A DNA stretch of 45,979 bases, from positions 1 to 45,979 of the forward strand of contig CBFGTA010000004.1 of assembly GCA_965651595.1 (NCBI GenBank), given 5' to 3'. The position numbers were made by a program, and so were the translations under genes. This DNA comes from CBFGTA01 sp965651595. GTDB taxonomy: Bacteria; Actinomycetota; Actinomycetes; S36-B12; UBA10799. Below, piece by piece: positions 26,795 through 35,171 of the stretch; position 1 is the first letter of the stretch; each line of letters starts with the position of its first letter. The notes under the pieces are model-generated. The model was not told the DNA's origin and did no database searches. It was given only the letters and a program-made list of their open reading frames with translations.

Positions 26795-28054
26795 ATGCGC
26801 CGTTACGACCGCCAGGACACGACCGCCAGTGAATTGAGCGACGCCATGAAAGCAGTAATGACGGCACGATCGGCCGACGGAGCTTGGGAACCGTGCCTTG
26901 ACGAGGTCGCGCGCGCCGTCGGCGAGCCTGCTGCCGCAGGGCGACAACTCGTCTTGCTGTTTGGCGACCCACACGCACCTGACGTGGAGACGATCGTCAA
27001 CGAGATTGCTGACAGTTTCCCAGGTGCAACTATCGCCGGCTGTTCAACAGCTGGCCAGATCTCTCACGACGAAGTCTCTGACGGGCACGCGACGGCAACG
27101 GCGATCAATTTTGACTCCACGGACGTCTGGTCCGTAGTAGAGGAGATTGATTCGCACACGGAATCGTTCGTGGTCGGTCGACGCCTCGCTGAGCGCCTCG
27201 ACGATCAACCCCAGCCCCCTGCAGCGATCTTGGTGTTTTCTGATGGTGTCCACGTCAACGGATCGGATCTTGTGCGGGGATTCCAGTCCGGAGTTCCGAG
27301 CGACACGGTCGTCGTCGGTGGACTGGCCGCCGATGGCCCCCGCTTTGAGAGCACGTGGGTGTGTGCTGGGGAACGAACGCCCGCCAACGCTGTCGTCGCC
27401 ATCGGGCTCTATGGCAGTCGTTTGGCCATCGGAACTGGATCCCGCGGCGGGTGGAACGAGTTCGGCCCCATCCGTCGCATCACCCGATCAGAAGGTCCTG
27501 TCCTCTACGAGCTCAACGGTGAAGAAGCTCTGACAATCTACAAGCGCTATCTGGGCGACATGGCCGCCGAACTGCCCGGAAGCGCCCTGTTGTTTCCCCT
27601 GCGTGTCACTTCTCCGGACGGCCGCGTGTCGCTGGTGCGAACGGTTCTCGAAGTCGATGAGCAGTCGCAATCCATGCGTTTTGCTGGCAACGTTCCAGAA
27701 GGCTGGAGCGCCCAACTCATGCGCGCCACAGTCGACTCGCTCGTCCAAGGTGCCAATGAAGCAGCTGAGGACGCCATGGCAGTTCTCGCCTCGCGCGCGA
27801 CTCACGACTGCGGCAGCAACACTGCCGTACCGGTCGTTGCCATTGGCGTGTCCTGCATCGGTCGACGCCTGGTGATGGATACCCGCACCGACGAAGAACT
27901 CGAAGCCTGCCTGGAAGCCTTTGGCGATCAAGTCGCATTCACCGGTTTCTACTCATATGGCGAGATCAGCCCCGTAGAAGGATTCGTGGAACTCCACAAC
28001 CAGTCGATGACTCTGACGCTGTTGTCGGAGGCGGACCCCGATGGCAACGGCTGA
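26795..28054 (+). CDS. FIST-domain sensor protein (NosP-like)
   Basis: A 419-residue cytosolic protein with FIST_N (about 60-230, including AGCSTAGQIS and ILVFSDG) and FIST_C (about 240-395, including ELNGEEALTIYKRYLG and the terminal GFYSYGEISP). FIST domains bind small ligands; in several bacteria the FIST protein NosP binds heme and senses nitric oxide and is encoded beside kinases or cyclic-di-GMP enzymes. The gene overlaps a GGDEF-EAL gene by 14 bp, so the pair is probably a sensor and its output. I chose ATG 26795, 14 nt after a TAGGCT hexamer; ATG 26846 is an alternative. Heme binding is not shown by the sequence alone. Confidence 0.85.
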   Translation: MRRYDRQDTTASELSDAMKAVMTARSADGAWEPCLDEVARAVGEPAAAGRQLVLLFGDPHAPDVETIVNEIADSFPGATIAGCSTAGQISHDEVSDGHATATAINFDSTDVWSVVEEIDSHTESFVVGRRLAERLDDQPQPPAAILVFSDGVHVNGSDLVRGFQSGVPSDTVVVGGLAADGPRFESTWVCAGERTPANAVVAIGLYGSRLAIGTGSRGGWNEFGPIRRITRSEGPVLYELNGEEALTIYKRYLGDMAAELPGSALLFPLRVTSPDGRVSLVRTVLEVDEQSQSMRFAGNVPEGWSAQLMRATVDSLVQGANEAAEDAMAVLASRATHDCGSNTAVPVVAIGVSCIGRRLVMDTRTDEELEACLEAFGDQVAFTGFYSYGEISPVEGFVELHNQSMTLTLLSEADPDGNG

Positions 28055-29978
28055 GGACGCAGCCGACATCCATCCGATCCTTCTTCGACAACTGAACCGG
28101 GCGGGGATCGCCTGCGGGGACGACCTGCTCCACGATGCGCGCCTCGCCAAGCTGCTCGACACCATTGGCCTGACCTATCGTTCCCACGACCAAGCCCAGT
28201 ACCTCAACAGTCGCGCCCTCGATATTGCCTCCGAAGAGTCCCAGCGTATGTACGACGAGTTGCAGTCCTCGTCTCGCGCCGCCATCGCCGCAGAGCGCGA
28301 CTTCCTGACCAAGATTCTCGACACAATTGGCACCGGTATCGGAGTAGTGGACGCCCATGGCTCGATCATTCTGACCAATCGTGCCCTGCGCACTATGTTG
28401 CGCGCGAGTGAGTCCGAACTGGCGCGCACTCCCTTGCGATCCGCCGTGACCATCGACGCTTCTACCGACAGCGGCGCGAGCCTCGAGAAGTTCCTAGACG
28501 GCCACTCGACGGGCAGTACGGCCCGAGTGTTCCCACAAGTGACCGTCTCTCCCGCAGGCGGGTCGAGTTTCGAGGCACGAGTGTCATTCTGGCCGGTCGA
28601 AGACAATGACCAGGGCGCCCGCGGAATCTACACCTTCGTCGACCTGTCTGATACTGCCCACACGGACACTGTCTACGCCTTCGACCTCAACCGCGACGAG
28701 CTCACCGGTCTGCCGAACCGCCGTGGCCTCATCCAGCACCTCGGTAGCGAGCTAGACGTCCGCGGTATCTCCATCTTGCTGATCGACCTGTTCCGATTTG
28801 GTGCAATCAACGACCTCTACGGCCATGCGGTGGGGGACGGTGTCCTCGTCGAGGCAGCCCAGCGGATTCGACGGTCCGTCGACCCGGACGCATTCGTCGC
28901 GCGCGTGACCGGAGACGAATTCGTGGTCGTACTCACACGCGATCGTTCCGAGACCGAGCTAACCCACCTCGCCCACAGGGTGTTGGGCAAGATCTCGGAA
29001 AACATTGACGCGGGCGAATCGGTGCACGTCACAGCCAACGTTGGTATCGCGACGACCGACCTCGCCGAATCGCCACAAGAGGTGCTGCGCAACGCCCATA
29101 GTGCTCTGAACGTTGCACGTCGCATATCAGGCGGGACCGTGGCCAACTTCGACGCTGAGCTGCAGTTTGCGGCAGCCCAAGAGCACATGCTGGAAAACTG
29201 GCTCCACGACGCCGCGACCAGCCACACGGGTCTGGACGTGGTGTATCAGCCAGTCATTTCGCTAGACCGGCCCGTCGTCAAGGGGTTCGAGGCCCTCATG
29301 CGCTGGTCGCCCGGGGGGAACCCGGTTTCTCCGGCAGTCTTCATCCCGATCGCTGAGGTTTCGGGAGCGATCTTTGACCTCGACGATTTCGTGTTCGAGC
29401 AGGCCAGCCAGTTCGGGCGCGCGGTTGAAAAGCGATTCATGTCCGATTTTCGAACCTCGGTCAACCTGTCGGCGGTGGAACTCATGCGAGGGGACGCGGC
29501 AGCGCGGTTCGAAGCTCTGTTAGAGCGCACCCAGATCGCGCCACATCAATTGTGTGTTGAGGTCACTGAGACAGCCATCGTGACCAACGAACGTATGGCG
29601 ACCGAGCAACTCGGCGCTATTCGCTCGCTCGGGATCCAAGTGGCCCTTGATGACTTCGGGACCGGCTACTCGTCGCTGTCGCTGTTGCGGTCCGTTCCGC
29701 TTGACGTTGTAAAGATTGACCGGCGCTTCATCCAAGATCTCGAGTCAAGTCGGGAGAACCGCTCTATCGTCCAAGGGGTTGTCCATATTGCACACGCCTT
29801 GGGCTACGGTGTTGCCGCCGAGGGCGTCGAGACGCGAGCCCAATACGACTTGGTACGAGAATTTGGCTGCGATTGCGCCCAAGGCTACTTCTTCGGACGC
29901 CCCACTTCGGCCCAAAACGCACTCGACCAGCTTGCCCTGGCTGATCATTCGGTGTGGTTGAGTAACCTCACTGCTTAG
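28041..29978 (+). CDS. PAS-GGDEF-EAL protein, likely cyclic-di-GMP phosphodiesterase
   Basis: A 645-residue cytosolic protein. A ~90-residue N-terminal region (possibly contacting the FIST partner) is followed by a PAS-like domain (90-205), GGDEF (215-375) and EAL (395-640). The GGDEF site reads TGDEF (290-294) and the metal/substrate segment is DLFRFGAIND instead of DLDxFKxIND, so cyclase activity is doubtful. The EAL domain is intact: EAL 417-419, VNLS, EVTE, DDFGTGYSS (537 onwards), KIDRRFI and AEGVET. It is therefore probably a phosphodiesterase whose activity is set by the FIST protein. The ATG lies inside the FIST gene, giving translational coupling. Confidence 0.9.
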   Translation: MATAEDAADIHPILLRQLNRAGIACGDDLLHDARLAKLLDTIGLTYRSHDQAQYLNSRALDIASEESQRMYDELQSSSRAAIAAERDFLTKILDTIGTGIGVVDAHGSIILTNRALRTMLRASESELARTPLRSAVTIDASTDSGASLEKFLDGHSTGSTARVFPQVTVSPAGGSSFEARVSFWPVEDNDQGARGIYTFVDLSDTAHTDTVYAFDLNRDELTGLPNRRGLIQHLGSELDVRGISILLIDLFRFGAINDLYGHAVGDGVLVEAAQRIRRSVDPDAFVARVTGDEFVVVLTRDRSETELTHLAHRVLGKISENIDAGESVHVTANVGIATTDLAESPQEVLRNAHSALNVARRISGGTVANFDAELQFAAAQEHMLENWLHDAATSHTGLDVVYQPVISLDRPVVKGFEALMRWSPGGNPVSPAVFIPIAEVSGAIFDLDDFVFEQASQFGRAVEKRFMSDFRTSVNLSAVELMRGDAAARFEALLERTQIAPHQLCVEVTETAIVTNERMATEQLGAIRSLGIQVALDDFGTGYSSLSLLRSVPLDVVKIDRRFIQDLESSRENRSIVQGVVHIAHALGYGVAAEGVETRAQYDLVREFGCDCAQGYFFGRPTSAQNALDQLALADHSVWLSNLTA

Positions 29979-30555
29979 GCTCCCGCTGGGCCTCGGCAAT
30001 CGCTCCGCGGGAGATTGTCAGGATGGCTTCCCGCACTCGCCGGATGTCGTCGTCCGTAACGCGAGGCAGTTCCAAGAGCGCGGTACCAAGTTCGCTGGCC
30101 GCTCCCAGTATCCCGCGTAAGATCCAGGGGTCAGTGGTGGTCTCTCCCGCTTGGGCCAACAACGCCGACATCAACTCGCCGAACGCCTTGAAGGCCTCGG
30201 CTCTGCCCGTTGTCACCTTGTCGCGATTGGGTCGAGCTGGGTCGTACCACATCACGCGGGCCACCAGCCGCCAGGAGACGAGCCACCGCAGATAAGAGTC
30301 GACATAGCTCTGCGCCTGCTCGTCAACGTCGAGTTCCGAACTGCGAGCAGCTTCCATTGCTTGAACAAAAGACACGTCGAAGGCTCGCTCAAGTTCGTCG
30401 AAGACGCTCTCCTTGCTGCTGTAGAACTTGTAAAAGGTTCCGCGAGAGATTCCAGCCTCTTCGATGATGTCCTCAACCCGGCAAGCGGCAAAGCCCAGGC
30501 GTCCGAACGCCCGGGCACCACCAGTAAGAATCGAGGTCTTGCTGTCACTCGCCAT
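29968..30555 (-). CDS. TetR-family transcriptional regulator
   Basis: A 195-residue repressor-type protein. The N-terminal TetR helix-turn-helix is clear (AFGRLGFAACRVEDIIEEAGISRGTFYKFYSSKESVFDEL, residues about 15-55, quoted in part: GISRGTFYKFYSSKE). The C-terminal helical ligand domain is not recognisable. It is divergent from the HU gene and overlaps the end of the GGDEF-EAL gene by 11 bp. AGGAGG lies about 10 nt before the ATG. Its target is unknown; the 193-bp gap toward HU is the most likely operator location. Confidence 0.9.
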   Translation of the reverse strand: MASDSKTSILTGGARAFGRLGFAACRVEDIIEEAGISRGTFYKFYSSKESVFDELERAFDVSFVQAMEAARSSELDVDEQAQSYVDSYLRWLVSWRLVARVMWYDPARPNRDKVTTGRAEAFKAFGELMSALLAQAGETTTDPWILRGILGAASELGTALLELPRVTDDDIRRVREAILTISRGAIAEAQREPKQ

Positions 30556-30687
30556 GTTCCCCGGGCCTCCTCGCCTCTCCTTGCTGGCAGCCTACCCAGT
30601 TCGCGCACGTTTCATGCCCGCCGCGTGACGGTGAGGTCGAACGATCGCCGAAGACGCGAATCTAACCCAAAAATCGGCTGCATTTGC

Positions 30688-30715
30688 TTGCAATTGGCGC
30701 TGGGTGACCTATTCT
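30688..30715 (+). promoter_or_regulatory. Promoter of the HU gene
   Basis: TTGCAA (30688-30693) and TATTCT (30710-30715) are separated by 16 bp, a good match to a housekeeping sigma promoter. Transcription should start near 30722, giving a ~27-nt leader that contains the AAGGGG ribosome binding site. Confidence 0.6.
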
Positions 30716-30748
30716 CTACAGAGCCCTCCACTACTAGCAAGGGGAAAT

Positions 30749-31024
30749 ATGAACCGCAAAGAACTCGTAGCAGCAGTCGCCGACAAGACCGGTGAGTCCA
30801 AGGCAACGGTCGACTCCGTGCTCGGCGCTCTGGCCGACGTCGCCACCGAAGAGGTCAAGGGCCGCCGCAAGCTGGTGATTCCTGGCCTAGTCACTCTCGA
30901 TGTGAAGCATCGCGACGCCCGCCAGGGCCGCAACCCAGCCACCGGCGAAACCATCACGATCGCCGCTCGTTGGGCAGTCTCGGCCAGCCCGGTAACGGCA
31001 CTGAAGAACGCCGCCAACGGCTAA
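30749..31024 (+). CDS. HU-family nucleoid DNA-binding protein
   Basis: A 91-residue histone-like protein. It has the HU core MNRKELVAAVADKTG, the beta-arm signature GRNPATGE and the C-terminal PVTALKNAAN. It lacks the Lys/Ala-rich tail of mycobacterial and streptomycete HupB/HupS, so it is the short HU form. It binds and bends DNA as a dimer. The ATG has AAGGGG 4-5 nt upstream. It is a single-gene unit with its own promoter and a strong hairpin after it. Confidence 0.95.
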   Translation: MNRKELVAAVADKTGESKATVDSVLGALADVATEEVKGRRKLVIPGLVTLDVKHRDARQGRNPATGETITIAARWAVSASPVTALKNAANG

Positions 31025-31042
31025 AGAACCACCAGATCCCAG

Positions 31043-31091
31043 CGAGGAGGGTGGAACGGGAATTCTTGTGATTCTCGTTCCACCCTCCTCG
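31043..31091 (+). terminator. Long hairpin after the HU gene
   Basis: A perfect 16-bp inverted repeat (arms 31043-31058 and 31076-31091) extends inward by one G-U and four more pairs, leaving a 7-nt loop at 31064-31070. The stem is 21 bp in all, 18 nt after the HU stop. There is no long T-run after it, as is common for high-GC terminators. It could also stabilise the mRNA 3' end. Confidence 0.85.
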
Positions 31092-31140
31092 TTAGGTGTC
31101 CACCGTCCTGCCCGTCCCACACTCGCCTCTGGAGTTTCCG

Positions 31141-32337
31141 ATGACTTCGCCGTCACCGGTGTCTGTCGCCACTCGGCTCCGACAGATCCCCCGAGTCCTA
31201 GCCTCCAACCCCGGGGACCTCGCCTCCAACAACTTGGGGCCGAACTGGTTCGCATCAGTAATGGGAACCGGCATCATTGCGGTTGCGGCGGCTGGCTGCC
31301 CCATAATCGGCCCGCACTTACAGGGATTCGCCGTCGCCGTCTGGGCTTTGGCCTGTTTCTTGTTCATTCTGCTCATCGTTGCTGTGGCGGTTCAGTGGAT
31401 CCGTCGGCCTGACATTCCCCGCGGGCACGCACGAGACCCCGTTATGGCGCAATTTTATGGCGCCCCACCCATGGCGATTTTGACCATCGGAACATCAACT
31501 CTGCTCGTCGGCCACTTGGTCGTCGGCGACGCCATGGCAGTCAGAATCGCATGGGCATGTTGGATCGTGGGAACCGTGACTGGCCTGTTGACGACCGTCA
31601 TCATTCCGTTCCGCCTCTTCACCCGCTACGAAGTGCGACCCGACGCGGCTTTCGGCGGCTGGTTGATGCCCGTCGTTCCGCCCATGGTGTCCGCCACCGC
31701 TGGTGGATTTCTCGTCGCCACCATGGCTCCCGGCACAGCTCAAACCACGATGCTTTACGCCTGCTACGCCATGTTTGGGATGAGCCTGGTGGCGTCCCTC
31801 ATTATCATCACCATGATCTGGAGTCGGCTGGCCCACTTTGGATCGTCTGGCACCGTCCGGGTGCCCACCCTATGGGTAGTGCTCGGCCCGCTCGGACAGT
31901 CGATAACGGCGGCCGGAGTGCTTGGCACTGATGCCGTCACATCTGCGGTTGAGCCGCCAGTGTCGACGTCAATGGACGCCATGGCCGTGCTGTACGGCGT
32001 CCCGGTGTGGGGTTTCGCCCTTCTGTGGATGTGTCTGGCTGGTGCTCTGACGGTCAGAACTATCCGCCGCAAGTTGCCATTCGCTCTCACTTGGTGGAGT
32101 TTCACTTTCCCGGTCGGGACGATGGTGACAGGTACTACGCAACTCGCCCACCACACTGGCCTGCCAGCTTTCGAAGTCGCCGCAGTGGTGGGCTTCGTGG
32201 GACTCCTGTGCGCTTGGCTACTCGTCGGCATTCGCACGCTCAACGGCGCCTTACGTTCAGACTTGTTGCGCCCCAAACCTGCTGGTGGGCCCGTCGTGTC
32301 GCGCAAGGAGCCCTTCGCAGCCCCGTCGCCAGACTAG
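31141..32337 (+). CDS. TDT-family transporter (TehA/SLAC1-like)
   Basis: A 398-residue membrane protein with about ten helices. The N-terminal LGPNWFASVMGTGI is the signature of the tellurite-resistance/dicarboxylate transporter family, which includes TehA, malic-acid transporters, sulfite exporters and plant SLAC1 anion channels. It probably moves anions such as sulfite, chloride or C4-dicarboxylates; which one cannot be told. The ATG at 31141 has a weak GGAG about 7 nt upstream; the frame extends 15 codons into the HU hairpin region and that part is unlikely to be translated. It converges on a beta-lactamase-like gene. Confidence 0.87.
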   Translation: MTSPSPVSVATRLRQIPRVLASNPGDLASNNLGPNWFASVMGTGIIAVAAAGCPIIGPHLQGFAVAVWALACFLFILLIVAVAVQWIRRPDIPRGHARDPVMAQFYGAPPMAILTIGTSTLLVGHLVVGDAMAVRIAWACWIVGTVTGLLTTVIIPFRLFTRYEVRPDAAFGGWLMPVVPPMVSATAGGFLVATMAPGTAQTTMLYACYAMFGMSLVASLIIITMIWSRLAHFGSSGTVRVPTLWVVLGPLGQSITAAGVLGTDAVTSAVEPPVSTSMDAMAVLYGVPVWGFALLWMCLAGALTVRTIRRKLPFALTWWSFTFPVGTMVTGTTQLAHHTGLPAFEVAAVVGFVGLLCAWLLVGIRTLNGALRSDLLRPKPAGGPVVSRKEPFAAPSPD

Positions 32338-32378
32338 AACGCGTCCGCCTGACGAGAGCACATCGCGCCTTCTGTCGC

Positions 32379-33806
32379 CTACTCGTCCATCGATGCGACC
32401 ACCGAGGCCACGAAACTGCAGCCGTCATATTGGTCGTGGGAAGTGGTCCAACCCAGGCGCACGATCACCGCGTCCAGCGAGGGAATCATCGCGACGGTTT
32501 GGCCCCAGTGACCTTCCATCATGAGGGTGTCCCCTGGCAGCCCCTCCGTGTCGCGACACTCACCGCCGACAGGCTGCGCCGGGATCCACGTCTGGGCACC
32601 GTAGCCAGCACCATCGCCGGTCGGCAAGGTGGGTGCGCCAGCATACGCAAGCCATTCGCTGGGCAGGATCTGCTCGCCGTTCCAGCGCCCATCTTGGAGC
32701 ATGAGTTGACCAAGGCGAGCCCAATCTTCGATGTCAGCCCACAAGTAACTGCTGCTGACCCACGTGCCGGAAGTGTCGGTCTCGAGGGTGGCCGAGTCTA
32801 GGCCGATTCGGTCAAAGAGTTCCGTGTACGGGTATTCCCAGTACTCCTGGTTGCTCGGGAAGTTGTATTGAACAACTTGGGCCAAGATGTTCGACACCGC
32901 GCTGGAGTATTCCCAATAGGTTCCCGGATCGTGAACCAAGGGCTTGCTCGCAGCCCAACTGGCCATATTCGGTTCGTCGTTGAGCATCCTCACGACCTCG
33001 TCCCACGGGTTGTAACCTTCGGGCAAATCAAGGCCCGGCTTCATCCCGAACAGGTCGTCCAGGGTGATCTGGGCGCGCTGATCCTGCCGCCACTGTTCCA
33101 CCCAATCGGGTTGGCGATCGGCCGGGAACGCATCCACCACCGGTGTCTCCACTGGGATGCCGAGTTCCTGCAGTTTCTTGAACGCCAGCATTCCGCCGAC
33201 CGTCTTGGTCATCGACCACCCGTGCAGCGCGGTTCCGAAGCGGAAACCGTCCGGATGCTCAGCCACCAACAGTTCGCCATCCTTGACTACCGCAATGCCG
33301 CGGGTATTGGCAGCATCCGGATCACCAGCGCCAACCATGCCTGCGGCTACCGCGGATTGGAGCTTCTCAGCGTCCACCGAGCTCGGCCAATCTGCGGGCG
33401 GGACGGTTGCGTCGCCTTCAGGCCAAGTGCCTGGGCGCGGGGCAGCCGGACGATACGGTTCGGCTGCGGGATCTGGGTCTTCAAACAAGACACACCCACG
33501 TAAGGGCAGCAATGCTGCGGTGCGGGGGAACATACCGAGGAACTTGCCAGTGGCCGTCTTGTTCTCGTGATCGACCTCAGTGGTGATCACCGAGAAAGCT
33601 GGGCTTGCCGGCAGGACGTCTTCGGCGCGCACATCCTGGCCATCATCGCGGCCAGCCACGAAAGTAGCCGAACACACAGCCTTGGCTGCCATTCCTGCAC
33701 CCGTCTGCGGGATCTGAAACCACATCAGGACCGCGACAATCAGGAACACCAAGGCAACGATCAACGAACCGATCGCCAGAAGTGTGACTTTCAACCAACT
33801 GGGCAT
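32379..33806 (-). CDS. Membrane-anchored serine beta-lactamase-like hydrolase
   Basis: A 475-residue protein with an N-terminal membrane helix (8-30) and an exported beta-lactamase/class C PBP-like domain. The catalytic SxxK is SMTK (198-201). The second motif reads YSS (300-302) in place of the usual YxN. A GWTTSH stretch near the C-terminus may occupy the third motif position. Relatives act as esterases, peptidases or wall enzymes rather than antibiotic-degrading enzymes, so resistance should not be assumed. The ATG has AGGAGG 8 nt upstream and a 9-bp inverted repeat just before that. Confidence 0.87.
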   Translation of the reverse strand: MPSWLKVTLLAIGSLIVALVFLIVAVLMWFQIPQTGAGMAAKAVCSATFVAGRDDGQDVRAEDVLPASPAFSVITTEVDHENKTATGKFLGMFPRTAALLPLRGCVLFEDPDPAAEPYRPAAPRPGTWPEGDATVPPADWPSSVDAEKLQSAVAAGMVGAGDPDAANTRGIAVVKDGELLVAEHPDGFRFGTALHGWSMTKTVGGMLAFKKLQELGIPVETPVVDAFPADRQPDWVEQWRQDQRAQITLDDLFGMKPGLDLPEGYNPWDEVVRMLNDEPNMASWAASKPLVHDPGTYWEYSSAVSNILAQVVQYNFPSNQEYWEYPYTELFDRIGLDSATLETDTSGTWVSSSYLWADIEDWARLGQLMLQDGRWNGEQILPSEWLAYAGAPTLPTGDGAGYGAQTWIPAQPVGGECRDTEGLPGDTLMMEGHWGQTVAMIPSLDAVIVRLGWTTSHDQYDGCSFVASVVASMDE

Positions 33807-33820
33807 CCCGCGAACCTCCT

Positions 33821-33846
33821 CGCAACGAGATTCGAGCCTCGTTGCG
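33821..33846. repeat. 9-bp inverted repeat before the beta-lactamase-like gene
   Basis: CGCAACGAG (33821-33829) and CTCGTTGCG (33838-33846) are perfect inverted arms with an 8-bp spacer. They lie directly upstream of the minus-strand ribosome binding site. They may form an mRNA leader hairpin or serve as an operator. Confidence 0.6.
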
Positions 33847-33980
33847 GCGAGTCTGTCAGACCTTCCAAGGCGGTCGCAATATTACGCAGAACTCATTCCA
33901 TGATGACGCCGACCGACCGGGGCCGCGCAGTGGTCCGTCCCTGTCGAGCGGGCGGATACGCAACCGTCCAAGCCACGGCG

Positions 33981-33986
33981 TAGGAT
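33981..33986 (+). promoter_or_regulatory. Putative -10 element, leaderless flippase-like gene
   Basis: TAGGAT lies 6 nt before the GTG at 33993 with no ribosome binding site, a clear leaderless arrangement. Confidence 0.6.
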
Positions 33987-33992
33987 CGCCGC

Positions 33993-35129
33993 GTGACGAG
34001 TGAATCTGCCCAGGACCCAGCAGTGGGTGCCGATTCGGCCGAACCGAACCTCGACGACGAACAAGCTCGAGAGCACTTGGGGGTCAGCAACGGCGGCCTC
34101 GACCGCAAGAAGACGATCATCCTGAGCCTGGTGGCACTGGTGTTCCTCGTCATCGTCTTTTGGCGCGTCATCCCCCAGATCGGTAGCTACTCCGAGGCTG
34201 TCGACTACATCAAGACGATGACGGCCCTGAGCCTCGTGGTCCTTGTCGCCGCCGTCGTCTTCTACCTGTTCGTTTACGGCTGGCCGTTCGTGGCCTCGAC
34301 TCCGGGGTTGCCCTATAAGGCAGGCTTCATCGTCAACCAGTCGGCCTTCACGGTATCCAACGGAGTACCCGGTGGCGGCGCGATCGGCCTTGGCCTCCAG
34401 TACGCTCAGCTGACCTCATACAAGGCAACTCCGACCGTCACCACTGCTTCGATTGGCGCAACAGGCGTATGGAGCGTGTTCGTCACTCTGTTCCTGCCGG
34501 TAACAGGTGTGGTGGCCCTGACTGTCAGTGGCGACGACGGAACGCACTACATTGCCGCCGCCCTGATCGGAATCGGTGTCCTGATTGTGGTGGTGGGCCT
34601 GTTCGCTCTCATCTTGAGATCAGAGAAGAACGCCCTGCGGATCGGCGGACTGGCCGACAAAGTTGTCAACGGTCTGTTGCGGCTAGTTCGGCGGCCCGCC
34701 ACGGTCGACATGACCCACCAGATTCTTCAGTTGCGGACCGACATCGTTGGACTCGTCAGTAAGCGATGGCTCGTCATCACCATCGCCCAGGTGGGCGTGT
34801 CGTGGTCTCAGTTCCTCATCCTGTACGCGGCGTTGATCGGCGTGACCGGCGGGCCCGGGAACGTGCCGCTGATCGCGGCCTACGGGGCCTGGGCCGTGGC
34901 CCAACTGGGAATCATGATTCCGATTACTCCCGGCGGCCTAGGAACTGTCGACGCCGCTCTTATCGCACTGCTGGTGTCGGTGGGGGTCGATAACGGTGCA
35001 GCGACCGCTGCTGCTCTGGTATGGCGAGCTAGCTCGTACGTCCCGCAAATCACGATTGGGTTGATTTGCATCTTCTACTGGCGCTTCGACATTCGGCGCC
35101 AAGCCAAGCGTGAACTCGCGGCCACCTGA
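33993..35129 (+). CDS. LPG synthase transmembrane domain-like protein (UPF0104 type)
   Basis: A 378-residue protein with an acidic cytosolic tail (about 40 residues) and roughly eight membrane helices. The VSNGVPGGGAIGLGLQYAQL and ITPGGLGTVDAALIAL stretches are typical of the lysylphosphatidylglycerol synthase membrane (flippase) domain. The cytosolic aminoacyl-transferase domain of full MprF is missing, so it is a stand-alone flippase-like protein, possibly for a lipid-linked substrate. Translation likely starts at GTG 33993 on a leaderless mRNA. Confidence 0.85.
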   Translation: MTSESAQDPAVGADSAEPNLDDEQAREHLGVSNGGLDRKKTIILSLVALVFLVIVFWRVIPQIGSYSEAVDYIKTMTALSLVVLVAAVVFYLFVYGWPFVASTPGLPYKAGFIVNQSAFTVSNGVPGGGAIGLGLQYAQLTSYKATPTVTTASIGATGVWSVFVTLFLPVTGVVALTVSGDDGTHYIAAALIGIGVLIVVVGLFALILRSEKNALRIGGLADKVVNGLLRLVRRPATVDMTHQILQLRTDIVGLVSKRWLVITIAQVGVSWSQFLILYAALIGVTGGPGNVPLIAAYGAWAVAQLGIMIPITPGGLGTVDAALIALLVSVGVDNGAATAAALVWRASSYVPQITIGLICIFYWRFDIRRQAKRELAAT

Positions 35130-35157
35130 CGGGTTTCGCTCGCCTGCGCTGGTGAGC

Positions 35158-35163
35158 TAAGAT
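35158..35163 (+). promoter_or_regulatory. Putative -10 element of the MASE4-like GGDEF gene
   Basis: TAAGAT lies 8 nt before the GTG at 35172. The spacing fits a start of transcription at or within two bases of the GTG. Confidence 0.45.
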
Positions 35164-35171
35164 CACCACCT

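Noticed and set aside
32379..33806. Reading the serine hydrolase as an antibiotic-resistance beta-lactamase
   Set aside because: SxxK is present but the second motif is YSS, and such membrane-anchored relatives are usually esterases or wall enzymes.
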